Part shown: positions 28,201 through 39,146 of the stretch, one piece after another
Layout: the number at the start of each line of letters is the position of its first letter
Numbering within the stretch: position 1 is the first letter of the stretch
Assembly (NCBI RefSeq): GCF_014905175.1
Contig: NC_057790.1
Span: forward strand, 2,852,001-2,916,000
Length of the DNA: 64,000 nucleotides
Source of the DNA: Aphidius gifuensis
Lineage: Eukaryota; Arthropoda; Insecta; Hymenoptera; Braconidae
Reading direction: 5' to 3'
The notes under the pieces: model-generated
The model's database searches: none
What the model saw: the letters and a program-made list of their open reading frames with translations, nothing else
Told to the model about the DNA's origin: nothing
Program-made: the position numbers and the translations under genes

Positions 28201-31200
28201 TGTTCAATTTAGTTAAGTGCATATTATGACTGCCAAAAAATGAATTTGTCGTAAATGTAAACTATAAAAATAAATATAAAATAGTTGTTTAATTTTATTT
28301 TCTACTATAAATAATCAATTTCTATATGAATTAAAATATAAATAAATAAATAATAAACATATTTCATGCATACAAAAACAATATTTATACGGTAACAAAT
28401 ATATATTCAAATATATGCGAAATTATTATTCAATTACTAAAATTCCCTGACATGTTTTTTTATTTTTAACTTCTTATTTTTAAAACTAATTTTATTTTTT
28501 ATTTGCATCGAAGCATATTGATCAAGTTGCATGAATTCTATCAAATATTAATTCATTTTTTATTATTATTATTTTATTGCATGTAGCTTTGTAGATAATT
28601 TTAGATGTAAATTTATATCACGTTTTTTCATTTTATTTTTATTTTGTGGATTGTGATTAAAATATTTTTATATTTAATATCAAAACTGTGTCACTGATAT
28701 TTGATATAAATTTTCATACATTTGTATATATTTTTATATACTCGGATGTAATTTTTATACTGTTGAAAGCTTTACTAGTGTACATCATATTTTTAACGAT
28801 AATGATCGTGTTGGAAATTTTTTTTTTCCGTCATATTGAACTGAATGAATTTCAAAGTAAAATGTTTAGATGTCTGTCAAACATCAGTCGTAACTCGGTG
28901 TAAATTGACTCATACCTTCAAATGAGATGGTGAAAATAAAAACCATAAAAAAATGAAGTAAAATATAAAAAACTTTTTCAAAACTAAAAATTCAATTTTT
29001 GCTGCAGTAGAAATTTAATTATTTTTACATTTCGACGAAACAAGTTTTTTTATTTTTTTATTAAACTCAAATAATAATTATTTTTATTATTATAAATAAT
29101 ATTTTTCATATGAAAAAAGTTTTGTTTTTTTCTTTCATATAAAGAATAAAAAACATTATTAAAAAAAATTACGTAGGATAATGAATTTTTTCTTTTTTCA
29201 AATCTTTACATAAATAAACACTAAAAAGATTAAAATGAGCATAATTTATTTCTAACTATGTATCAGAAATAAAATATGAGATTTGTTTCTTGTTTTTTTT
29301 TTTTTTTTTCTAATTCAAATTTTATTTTTTCGTCTTGAGATTAAAAGCAAGCATTGAATTTTTTATTGAATAAAATAAAATTTAATATGTGAATAAAGTG
29401 ATGAAAAATATTTAAGTTGTGCTGTGTTAATTTAAGTAATACATTGTACATTTTAATAATGTATAAAATGCTGAAAAAAATATATAAAAATAAAGTAGAA
29501 TATTCCACGCTCACGCTGATGTTTTCCGTTTTCGCATCACTTTTAAGCAAGTATTTTTTTTTTTTCATTTTATTTTTTAATGCAAATGCTTCGAATGTGC
29601 ACTCAAAAAGGCAAAGAATTTACTAAAAAAAAAAAAACTGCATATACAGAATTATATGCTAAAGAGACCCGGATTTTATATCTCGGCTGGAAAAAAAATC
29701 AGAGCAAACTCATAATGACATCCGATTATATCACAGCATCATTTTTGACATGTCATCGATCACACATCATCAGTCCCATTATTTTTTTCATTCCACATGA
29801 ACTTGTCTAATTTTAAACTGGCAAAATGCTTTTTTAAATTTATTTTTCCATTAAAACAAAATCAATATTAAAAAATAAAAAAGCTATATTTTCAAATAAT
29901 TAATATTCTCCATTCACATATTCTCATAATTATTTTTTAATAATTGTTTTAATTATTTCAATAATTGCACTTTGTTTAATCATTACAAATAATTTTTTAA
30001 AAAATCATATACATGTATATATTTAATTTAAATAACTCGAGTATAAAAGAAATATTATTTTTTATGAATTTTTTCCTCCATTATCATTCATCTAATTACG
30101 ATAAATAATCAACAGTTGATGTACGAAACAATTTAGGATCAATTGGAACAAAGGAAATAAATTCAAAACATTATCGTTTGCCAACTGATGATAAAAATGA
30201 TATAAAATTACCGACAAAAACAGTCGATAATAATTTTGCAACATCAAATTGCACAACAATCGTTTATGCAGTTGCTGAGGAGGATCGTGTTGTTGTTGGT
30301 TATATCAATGAGTGGATCAATGCCTACTCATTTATTTCAAGTGAGTATTTATATCAAATTTAATACAAAAATTTGAATAAACAATTACGCATTGATCTCT
30401 TAAGATTATTAATAAATCATCAACACGTTATCAAATTATTAAATAATGTCTTATCACTTGTTGATAACAAGGCTGTATTAAAATTGTAGGTAATTTGCCG
30501 CTTGCAAATATTTACCAATCAAGATGAGATAAAATAATTATATATCCAATACAAACAAAAATTTATAGATGTTAAGGGCGTGGTTTTCCAAATCATTATA
30601 TATTTAGAATGCCAATTTATTTTATTGCAAACAAACATTGATTAATGCATGATTTTTTAATTAGAAAAAAAAATAGAACCTTTTTTTTGTATATCTAAAG
30701 CTTGCGATGAATGTAATTTGTTTAATTTTTTTTTTCTAAAACTTATTTAAATAACATTTTTATTTTTTTCAATAATAAAATTACTTAAAATTATGTAATA
30801 AATATATTTTATGAAATAAATAAAAAAAATTCGTTAATTTTATTTTTCTCTTTTTATTAAAATAGAAAATCAGGAAAAATTCTATCTCTACATAATAATA
30901 TCTGTATCAATGGGTATGCTGTTTTTTTTGTCATTGGTAATTGGACGTCTACTAATAAGTCGTCATCGTGCTAAAAGAGATGCAAAATTTCATACAAATA
31001 GTGAAACACTACCGAATGGTTTTACAGACGAAATATCTGAGATTGATGCTGATATTGATCTTACAACTCCTGTTCCAGTTCCCATGCAAGATACAAAGTA
31101 AGTTCAGCTTTAATAAATAAATAAACAGATATACAATAATTATTTGAAAGATGATTAATTTATGTTTTTTTTTGAAATTTTTGTTTACAGTATTCCAGAG

Positions 31201-31410
31201 ACTCAACTTGCTGAAAGATTACATGGTGATCGTTATTATGGTGATGGAAGAATGCCATTATCAATGTCAATACATCATCAGGTGCCAACACATCTTCATG
31301 GTGTTCGTGTTGATCTTGGTAATCATATGATTGGCGCTGATAATCTTCATACAATATTAAGAAATGAAGATCCAAGAAATATGCCAAATAAAAGTTATTA
31401 TTATGGCTGA
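10014..31410 (+). CDS. eva-1: EVA-1-like receptor, two SUEL lectin domains and one TM segment (eight exons, 5' end missing)
   Basis: Spliced gene: join(10014..10231, 14127..14250, 15824..15973, 17304..17447, 26567..26788, 30116..30340, 30866..31097, 31191..31410). All junctions are GT/AG and the intron phases (0,1,1,1,1,1,2) keep a single 510-residue frame to the TGA. Seen, numbering residues from 10,016: SUEL/galactose-binding lectin domain 1 at about 14-111 (ACDEETMSLRCPPG start, AYKC end); domain 2 at about 122-211 (ACENDAVNLMCFPG start, IYTC end); a low-complexity acidic/Pro/Ser linker at 212-360; one membrane helix at about 366-387; a cytoplasmic tail. This is the EVA1C/EVA-1 architecture. 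In C. elegans EVA-1 is a Slit receptor partner of SAX-3/Robo in axon guidance, and human EVA1C binds heparin. The first exon (partial codon carried into 10,014) should hold the signal peptide and was not found in 1-10,013. No other family combines two SUEL domains with this TM/tail layout, so the family call is firm; orthology and function are inferred. Confidence 0.9.
10232..14126 (+). other. eva-1: eva-1 intron (3.9 kb, phase 0)
   Basis: Splits SUEL domain 1 after ALPQALQ. Nothing but AT-rich sequence and homopolymers was seen. A short less AT-rich patch lies near 12,190-12,260. Confidence 0.85.
14127..14250 (+). CDS. eva-1: eva-1 coding exon B: second half of SUEL domain 1
   Basis: Acceptor ...ctgttacag at 14,126 and donor gtaagt at 14,251. 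It encodes TVVEICQKKRNCKFNTSPKS followed by DPCPSLPKYIEVAYKCRP. CQKKxxCxF, DPCP and Y.EV.Y.C are the conserved C-terminal SUEL signature, and the DPC and YKC cysteines pair with those of the previous exon in known SUEL folds. Phase 0 in, phase 1 out. Confidence 0.93.
14251..15823 (+). other. eva-1: eva-1 intron (1.6 kb, phase 1)
   Basis: Separates the two lectin domains. Only AT-rich sequence was seen. Confidence 0.85.
15824..15973 (+). CDS. eva-1: eva-1 coding exon C: first half of SUEL domain 2
   Basis: Acceptor tag at 15,821-15,823 and donor gtaagt at 15,974. It encodes EFRSKVACENDAVNLMCFPG, then KRVAIYSASFGRTEYESLQC, PQPHGVKEE. This has the same Cys-x(n)-Cys-x-Pro-Gly, I-x-x-A-x-F/Y-G-R order as exon A and so opens a second lectin repeat. 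Phase 1 in and out. Confidence 0.93.
15974..17303 (+). other. eva-1: eva-1 intron (1.3 kb, phase 1)
   Basis: Splits SUEL domain 2 at the position equivalent to the split in domain 1. Only AT-rich sequence was seen. Confidence 0.85.
17304..17447 (+). CDS. eva-1: eva-1 coding exon D: second half of SUEL domain 2
   Basis: Strong acceptor ttttttgcag ending at 17,303; donor gtaagt at 17,448. It encodes TCNSQHATGVVMKMCHGKRK, then CSVIANGSTFDDTCKPDTRT and YLKIIYTC. The C-x-G-K-R-x-C, F.D.C and Y.K..Y.C pattern is the SUEL ending. NGS gives a possible N-glycosylation site. Phase 1 in and out. Confidence 0.93.
17448..26566 (+). other. eva-1: eva-1 intron (9.1 kb, phase 1)
   Basis: Largest eva-1 intron inside the window. 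It holds a GAA microsatellite, a less AT-rich island at 23,880-24,130 (see findings) and a pyrimidine-rich island near 24,640-24,760. No nested gene was recognised. Confidence 0.8.
20626..20641. repeat. (GAA)n microsatellite
   Basis: Five GAA units followed by GAAAG. It lies inside eva-1 intron 4. Confidence 0.8.
26567..26788 (+). CDS. eva-1: eva-1 coding exon E: acidic/Pro-rich extracellular linker
   Basis: Acceptor tttcag ending at 26,566 and donor gtaagt at 26,789. It encodes VPRNVMREDLAGDEESDEKD, then LVPEFDEGFDRTDFKTEF and a Pro/Gln/Ser-rich stretch ending RARTNNDS. There is no cysteine and the composition suggests a disordered stalk between the lectin domains and the membrane. It follows a 9.1-kb intron. 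Phase 1 in and out, which matches both neighbours. Confidence 0.88.
26789..30115 (+). other. eva-1: eva-1 intron (3.3 kb, phase 1)
   Basis: AT-rich with no gene seen. A slightly less AT-rich block lies around 29,500-29,810 with no recognisable product. Confidence 0.8.
30116..30340 (+). CDS. eva-1: eva-1 coding exon F: membrane-proximal linker
   Basis: The acceptor at 30,115 (caacag) has a poor pyrimidine tract; the donor is gtgagt at 30,341. It encodes IDVRNNLGSIGTKEINSKHY to the end of the linker, including SNCTTIVYAVAEEDRVVVGY and INEWINAYSFIS. The NCT sequon is a possible N-glycosylation site. The codon phase (1 in, 1 out) and the open frame support the exon despite the weak acceptor. Confidence 0.87.
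30341..30865 (+). other. eva-1: eva-1 intron (525 bp, phase 1)
   Basis: Separates the linker exon from the TM exon. Nothing else was seen. Confidence 0.85.
30866..31097 (+). CDS. eva-1: eva-1 coding exon G: transmembrane helix and start of tail
   Basis: Acceptor aatag ending at 30,865; donor gtaagt at 31,098. After KNQEK comes the hydrophobic run FYLYIIISVSMGMLFFLSLV, then IGRLLISRHRAKRDAKF. The basic cluster after the helix gives an extracellular N-terminus and cytoplasmic C-terminus, as expected for a type I receptor. The exon ends with two bases of a split codon (phase 2). Confidence 0.93.
31191..31410 (+). CDS. eva-1: eva-1 last coding exon H: cytoplasmic tail to TGA
   Basis: Acceptor ttgtttacag ending at 31,190 after a 93-bp intron. 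It encodes NIPETQLAERLHGDRYYGDG, then RMPLSMSIHHQVPTHLHGVR and on to RNEDPRNMPNKSYYYG, followed by TGA at 31,408-31,410. The tail is rich in His, Met and Tyr. The base after the stop is C (TGA-C), the context most often linked to readthrough, and the frame stays open afterwards (see the next entry). Confidence 0.92.
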
Positions 31411-31494
31411 CAAGAGGAAGGGACTGTCTCACGTCAGGGACGTCCCACTCCATTGAGTCCTGTGCCTGAAGTCAGTACTCGTAAATACTGCTTC
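31411..31494 (+). CDS. eva-1: Candidate stop-readthrough extension of eva-1 (28 codons)
   Basis: Directly after the eva-1 TGA the same frame continues for 28 codons to TAA (31,495-31,497, followed by a second TAA). It reads QEEGTVSRQGRPTPLSPVPE then VSTRKYCF. The base composition is far richer in G and C than the 3' UTR that follows (which turns to T/C- and A-rich DNA at once), and the peptide looks like a real cytoplasmic tail with a Pro-rich segment and a C-terminal YCF. YCF fits a hydrophobic-x-hydrophobic PDZ-binding end. UGA-C stops are the best-known readthrough context in insects. An alternative is a recent stop mutation or sequencing error in a longer tail, or plain UTR. Expression is not shown. 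Confidence 0.55.
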
Positions 31495-31497
31495 TAA

Positions 31498-34400
31498 TAA
31501 CACAAAAACTCATCATTTATATTTTTCTCTCACTCTATTTTTCTCTTAGTCTATTTCTCTGTTTTTATCTCTCGTTTTTTTATCGATGTGTCTATTACTT
31601 GAACCACTCCTCTCCTTTTTTCCTCATTCAATCCTTCTCGTTATTATATATTTTTTTAATATCTTTAGTTTTAGTAAATAATAGAAATAATAACATTGTA
31701 AACAATTCGAAATTTTTGGCTGTGCCTGAGACATCAATATATATGGAGTAAACATGAAAGTTCAGAATTCACAATGGCAAGAATTTTTTTTTTTTTTGAT
31801 TTTTTTCTTTTATCTTTAATCTGTTTACCATAGATTTATTACGAGAGCAGGTTTCCTCGAGAGAATTTTGTTTACTGCTAAGAAAAAAAAAAATGAAAAA
31901 AAAACTTTGAATAATTCTCCATGGATGGATTGAAGAAAAATCGCATGTGTCACAGGAACGTCGAAATTTCTATTATCAGGGTAGTTTGTATTTCGAATGA
32001 CAAGAAATAAAAAAAAAAGAATTTATTAATCTACAAATTAATGAAGTAATGAAGTAAATAAATATTGAAAAAATAATTAAAGCGAAAAGAGAATATGTAT
32101 GTTGAAAAATGTGTTAACGTTTGTTGAGGAGTGTTTTAAATATGAACTGATAAAATAAAGAAAAAATAAAATTTAAAAAAAAAATATATATATACAACTT
32201 TGTACAATATAAAATCAGTGAATTTTTTTTTTAAATTATAAATAATTACATATAGTGTAAATAATAATGAAAAATATAGTTAATAAATAATGATAAATGA
32301 TAGTTTTAAAAAAAAAAATGTTTAAAAATGCACAATGAATGTTGGAGTATTGAATTTAATAAATGAACGAATAAAAAGACGCATTATATTGATAAATAAA
32401 AAATATAATTATGAAAAAATAAAAAGAATGTTTAAAATAATATCATTGATAGAAAAAATAATAAGCTTATTGAATAATTATTGTGCTCAACAAATAACCT
32501 GATAACATGGAACATTCGAAATTTCAAATAACTCAATTATTATTATAAAAAAAAAACATAATAAACATTGGTCGTAAATATTCATTTCCAACACTAATTT
32601 AAATTATCATTTAATGAACAATAATAGAATGATTATATAAACATTTGGAACTGAACGAAATAATGACAAACTTTTTCGTTAATTTTTTTTTTTTCTCTTG
32701 TTTATTAACGAAATAATAAAACTGCCCATTATATGATGGTAATAATTAATTAACTTGATTATAACAATAAGACTAATAATTATAGGTATTAAATTAAATC
32801 TTTTAAATCAATCTATTTTTCATGTTGACTCTGTACAATCAGATTTTTTTTGTTTATAAATAATAATGGTTATTAAACAAAGAAATGAAATGATAAAATA
32901 ATATTGAAAATGCCAATCTTCATACATTGCGATTGCAGCGATCGTCATTGTACCAAAGACATAAATAATAATTAAATAAATCAAATCAATATGATAATAG
33001 TATGATTGAAATAAACTTTAACAAAAAAAAAAAATAAATATAACAGTGACAATTCCATGTTGAAAAATAAAATACTTGTTAAAAAAAATATAAAAATATT
33101 CTGCTGAGTGCCTGACATTTTGAAGGTGTGACGGTGAATTGCGTGAGTTTAATTGAATCGTTTTTTTTTTTTTTTAGAGAAATAAAATCAATTAACAAAT
33201 AAAATTATACAAAATTAATGTACATAAATAGTTGCAATAAATTAATTTTATTATATAAAATACATTACAAATCATTGTGCATTTATTATGACAAGTTTTG
33301 TAATGTTTATCTCACGCATTTTGCATACACCTTCATCAAAATTGTAATCACTGTATTATCTTTTGTATGAAACTGATAAATGACATTGGAAAATATAAAA
33401 GAAAAATTTAAAAAAAAAGTATAAATATAATTAATTAATTAATAAAGTTATTGATGAATTAGTAGAGATTTAATGGCATTAACATGTAAGTGCGAATGTT
33501 TTGAGTAAAAGAATTTAACACTTGTAAATATTAATTATAAAAAAGAGTACGAATTAATAAGAGTGTAACTCAATATCTATCAAAAATAAATAAATCATCA
33601 GCTAACGTTTGTGATAAATTGATCAAGTATTTTGATGATTTCAACTTTGAATTTATCAGTTACAGTCTGTAAATACTAATCAAAGTAACACTGTTTAATA
33701 TCATAAATAATTAATTTAAATAATACATCAAATAAGCACATGAAAATCAGAAATAAAAATATATAAAATTAATTAAACCTTCAATCACTGATACATGATT
33801 ATAATTCACATATTAATTAAAAAATAAAAAACAAATAAATAAATATAATATCAGCTTTAAAATAATAATCTAAAAATTAATTGAATCATTTTTTCTACTG
33901 GTTCTAAATAAATACAAAAAAAAAACAACTTTAATAATTTTTTTATTATATTTTTAAATTTTTTATTTCATTTAATTCATAGGACAAATAATTTTAATTG
34001 CATTCCATCAAATAATGCTGAATTTCATTTATCACAATAATAAAAACGAAAAAAAAAAATAAAAAATAAAATTTGTCTGTATTTTCATAATGACAATTAA
34101 AATATTCCACGTGAAATTGAAATGAAATATAATATGAATATAATTGAAAATATATGATATTAATATTGATAATTATATATATATACTCAAAATAGTTATG
34201 AATAATCATGAATATAATTGATAAATAATGAAATAAATAAATTAATATGATCTGAATTATTATACAGTTAATTAATGATAATTGATAATCATTGTAATAG
34301 ATAATAAGTCACTGTATATCATCAATAATGAAATAAAATAGAAAATAAACTCATATATATATTGTTATGAAAATGTTAATATGTAAAACAAATTATAAAT

Positions 34401-36667
34401 CTGATATGACATACATAGTAATTTATATGAATTAATATAGATAAATTTATATTATAAAATTGAATATGATAATTCAATGATAAATGTCTGCATACAATAT
34501 GTATAATTATTATTACAATATAATTAATGATAATTAGTATAATAATAATAATAGTATAATATAATCAATTTTGTATAATAAATCAAATAAAAGAAAAATA
34601 AATAAAAATAAAAATAATAAATAAACAATTAAATAAATATAATAATAATATAAAATAAATAAATTATTTATAATATATTTTATATGAATTTTTATAATTG
34701 TTATTTTCATAAAATATTGTTTAATATAAAAATATTATTTTTATAAATTATTTCATTATTTATATATTTATATTTTTATTTAAATTTTTATAATGTTTTT
34801 ATTATTGATTTAATATTATTTGTTAATTACATATTATAAAATATTGTTATAATAGTATATTATATAATTAATTTTATGTAAGTTATTTATATACTTTTGT
34901 TTTTTATTTAAAAAATTTATAACAGGATATAAAATGCATTTACTTGAAGAACATATACAACAAAAGAGATTTAAAAAATACAAAATTATTAGAATCAATC
35001 AAACCAATGGACACTTTATGTAGTTGAGACATTTTGTAGTGAACTTTATTTTTGAAAAAAAAAAAAAACAACGAAACCTATCATTGCCATCTGACGGTGT
35101 TGAAATTAATCTTGTGCATGTCTTGATATATATTTCACATCAAAACTAAATGAGAACGATGGAAGAAAAAGAAAATAAACTACAGATTTAAAAAAATAGA
35201 AGAAAAAAAAACTTTAAAACGAAGAAATAATTGGCTGATTTTACTCATAGTCTGAAGCTGGAACTCTTATAAAAGTGAAATGAAAAATAAAATAAATAAA
35301 AAATATATATGAAAAGGTAATCTTGAATTCTTTACAAACTATTTTTTCATTGAAAAAAAATTCTATATAAATCAATAAGCCCAGCTGTTATTTACTGTGT
35401 CATTATTTGATTTAACAGAAAATTAATATATCATTAAAAATACACATTTTGAATTGGAAAAATAATAATGATAATCTCAAGATAACACACCAAGTCATCC
35501 AATTAAAAGTTCAAATAAATAAAAATTATCTTCAACTATTGTTTAAGGAGCTTTTAAATATAACCATCAACTATTAGATATAAAAAAAAATCATTGAAAT
35601 TTTTTAATTACTCCAGAGTTAATTATAAAATATATTTTAATATTACAATATAAAATCCAATTATTATATTCTTAACAAATAAGTATAAGTGAAAAATAAA
35701 TAAATACTAATATTGAAGTTTATAAAATTACAAGAAATATAAAGTTGGTCGGTTGATGGAGATTGAATTTAAATGAAAATAGTATTGTTGAATAGTAAAG
35801 CGACAATATATGCAGGATCATAAATGAATAACGTGCCGGAAGTTTGCTCATAGAATTTAAATTGGGAGGAATGAAAATGTAAAAGTTAAATCACAATTTC
35901 AGATAATAAAACTAGTTACGTATTGGTTGTGTATATGAGATTGTAAATGAAAAATTTCCAAATATATACAATTTTTATTTTTATTTTCGTGACACTGAAA
36001 TGAAGTATGTACAATGTAATTCATATTTATTCAAACTAACTTTGGTTTTGTATGTGATGTTGGTTTAAAAAAAATAAAATAAAATTCATATATACATGCA
36101 ACATGACGTGTTATGCATTCGGAACAAGATAAGGAAGAAGATGAAATTCTCATGAAGGATATATTTGAATATATGTATGTGCTCCTTATATACATCAACA
36201 CATTTATGTATATATATATATATGAAAATCTTGATGTTGGCATTATGTACCTGCGTGTTGTACATCATCAGATGAACCAGCAAAAGCAGCAACATCAGCA
36301 GTAACAGCTATGTACCCATCTACATTATAGGTCGATACAACAACTTCTCTGGAGGTACTATCAACCTCACATAGCCACAAATTTATATGTACCAATATAT
36401 ACACTTTTAAAATACTCAATTTTCAACTTCTCTTGAACTTTGAATTCTCATCTTGTTTATCCAAAGCCTCTAGCAATATTCAATTCAGCAATCTCTGACA
36501 CATTTCCCTGGCTTTTTGTCAATAACTTTTTCTTTTTTTTTTCATTTCAATTTTCAAAGGATTCAGGACAGTTTATATAAAACTTGAAATTTTTTTATTT
36601 GAAATATTATTATTACTTTATAGTTACATATATATTGTTGTAAATTTTTTTTTTTGGGAATATTAGA
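31498..36667. other. eva-1 3' UTR and AT-rich desert
   Basis: The first kilobase or more is likely eva-1 3' UTR, starting with a pyrimidine-rich tract (31,515-31,640). AATAAA-like hexamers recur from about 32,006, but none can be singled out as the poly(A) site. 34,200-34,900 is almost entirely A/T with TA/AAT repeats. No gene could be supported, although 34,926-35,024 follows an acceptor-like site (see findings). Confidence 0.55.
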
Positions 36668-37509
36668 GGTAAATCAATATTTAACACTGTTGAGTTCAGG
36701 ACATCGCATCATCATGTCACTGAAAATATAGTGTCATTTTTCTATTTGTTTTATATATTTATTTGTTACATTGTTTACATTAAAAAAAAAAAATTGAAAT
36801 GTACAAAATGAACACAATAATGTTCCAAGATTCATTGAATATAGCACTAAATATAATTTATACACATTATTGTAATATTAATTGCTTTGTGACACTTGAT
36901 GATTAATTTTATTGCATTTAATTTGTACCTTTTTTTATTGCATCTATTTTTATTTATTTTATTACTTTATATTTGGATGTATTGTTTGAAATTATTTGTC
37001 ACGAATATTAAGGTTAAAATATAAATATAAATTTGCATGTTTTTTTTTAATTTTTTTTTTCAGTTAAATGAGTTGATGTGGAATCAATGTCAAATGGCTT
37101 TTTTCAAACATGCTACTGCATAATCCACGAATGAATTTTTTTTTTTTTTACATTACATATCTTAATAATTAATTTTTTTAAAATGACAATGTTACACATT
37201 AATATGTTGATAAAAGTATGAATAATATTAAAATGAATACAAAAATGTTTAAGCTCAGCTCAAAATAACAAAACACTATAACTTATCCAAATTTTTTAAA
37301 ATGAATTACATTGTTAAAATTAATAAATAAATTTATTACATTTAATCAGCATATATAGAAAAAATAATTGGTTTAATTTATGCAATGGCAAAGTTCCAAA
37401 ATATTTATCAAATATAAATTAATTCTAATATAAAAATCATAAAAGTTCCAAAATGATTAATAAATGAAATAAATAATAAATAAAGAGAAAAAGAGTAAAG
37501 TAATAAATT
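36668..37509 (+). repeat. Direct repeat copy A (~842 bp)
   Basis: Starts GGTAAATCAATATTTAACAC and runs to about ...AAAGAGTAAAGTAATAAATTT. It matches 42,057-42,887 in the same orientation with only scattered substitutions and small indels in homopolymers and near the end. It has no terminal inverted repeats, no TG...CA ends, no obvious target-site duplication and no open frame. The midpart has an acceptor-like T-tract plus CAG before TTAAATGAGTTGATGTGG. Confidence 0.88.
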
Positions 37510-38476
37510 TTAAATGAAATAATAATTAAAATTAAAATAAAAGAAAAAATAAAACAATGGAAAAATAATAATGACAATGCTCAAGGATCCGAATAAATTA
37601 AATTTCCAATTGTCCACAAGTTGAAACTCTTGAACCATGAAAAGCAGCTACAAAGAATCTACCATGTAAATTCGTTTGATCTTGTTTTTTTTTTTTTTTT
37701 CTCTCTATTTAATAATAAAAACCATTATTATTATTTTAGATACACTGGTTATTTTAATAATGAAATAGTTATATATGTTTTTCTTCGTTAATTATTATTT
37801 TTTTCAATTTTTTTTTTATTCTCATTATATTGTGATGAAGAATTGATTATATTGAATTGTTACTGAAGCTTATTGAGAGAATGAGGCTTTCAGCATCACT
37901 ATCAACTATTGGAGGAGAAGATCGAGCGCCTTGAATAAAGATTCAGCATGCGATATTGAATGTTGAATGGACTGATTTGTGCTGTGACAGTTGGAATGAA
38001 CGAGAAAAAAAATATTTCAAGTACGCTTTACAATTGGATAGCTCTTGACTAGTCAGCACAAACTATTTCAAAAGACATTCTTGTTGAAAAATGAACAAAG
38101 GAAATTACAAATAGTGTCTCTTGCCATGATATAAAATATCATTGCTTCTAAAACTATTTTCTTTTCAAATTTTCTGCTTCTCTACGAATGTATTTGAAAA
38201 AAAAAAAAAACTCGTCAATAAATAAATCAATTTTAGATACTCTAAAATAAATTTGAATATTCCTAATATAAAAAGGACAAACATCATCGGTCTTCCGGAT
38301 ATTTGATTGGTCATTGTTTTTTTCTCACTTACTCTCATACAAATTTCTTTCTGTTTGCCTTTTTCTATTATTTTTTTATTCATTTCGTTAGCAACGAAAA
38401 AACAACAAAAAAAAGCGAGTAAACAAAATTTTTTTTGATATTTTTTATATTTTTTTTTTAAAAATTGACATATTAA
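37510..38476. other. AT-rich DNA, no gene seen
   Basis: Lies between direct repeat copy A and the tandem array. A less AT-rich stretch at about 37,860-38,110 has no convincing frame. Confidence 0.6.
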
Positions 38477-39040
38477 GCTAGCACAACTTTTTTAATAATC
38501 ATCGGATCTCGATGCAATTGGGCTTAAAATTTTGTGCGAATTATGTGTTTTTTATGTGTGAAGAAATAAATTTAAAAGAAAATTTTTTTTTTATTTTTTA
38601 CATTTTTTTAAAAAATTCAAATATTAAGCTAGCACAACTTTTTCAATAATCATCGGATTTCGATACAATTGGGCTCAAAATTTTGTGCGAATTATGTGTT
38701 TTTTATGTGTGAAGAAATAAATTTGAAAGAAAATTTTTTTAAATATTTTCTATATTTTTTTTTAAAATTGACATATTAAGCTAGCACAACTTTTTTAATA
38801 ATCATCGGATCTCGATGCAATTGAGCTTAAAATTTTGGGCGAATTATGTGTTTTTTATGTGTGAAGAAATAAATTTAAAAGAAAATTTTTTTAAATATTT
38901 TTTATATTTTTTTTAAAAATTGACATATTAAGCTAGCACAACTTTTTCAGTAAACATTCAATCTTGATGTTATTAGACTAAAAATTACGTGTGAATTATG
39001 TGTGATTTATGTGTAAATAAATAAATTAAAAAAATTTTTC
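38477..39040 (+). repeat. Tandem array, four copies of a ~152-bp unit
   Basis: The motif GCTAGCACAAC starts at 38,477, 38,628, 38,780 and 38,932, giving spacings of 151, 152 and 152. Each unit continues with atcatcggatctcgatgca, GTGCGAATTATGTG, TTTTTATGTGTGAAG and an A/T-rich spacer. Copies 1-3 are nearly identical; copy 4 is more diverged and closer to the units inside the foldback transposon (taaataaataaatt instead of gaagaaataaattt). Confidence 0.88.
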
Positions 39041-39106
39041 GTCAATTTATTCATTCTTTTTTTTTTTTATGATAATACTTGTGTTTATAAAATCAATGAA
39101 CAATGA

Positions 39107-39146
39107 ACCTTTTAGAAGGTATAGATACAGGCGCGCGTAGCGCGCC
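39107..39146. repeat. Double hairpin with GC-rich palindrome
   Basis: Two adjacent inverted repeats: ACCTT-ttag-AAGGT (39,107-39,120) and GGCGCGC-gta-GCGCGCC (39,130-39,146). The second is almost pure G+C in surroundings with hardly any. It lies about 65 bp after the tandem array. Such GC hairpins occur near the 3' ends of Helitrons, but no TC...CTRR boundaries could be set here. Confidence 0.6.

Noticed and set aside
36113..36304. 63-codon plus-strand frame with Gln-rich end (HHQMNQQKQQHQQ)
   Set aside because: Middle is TATA-repeat filler and the other strand is open as well; no support as a gene.
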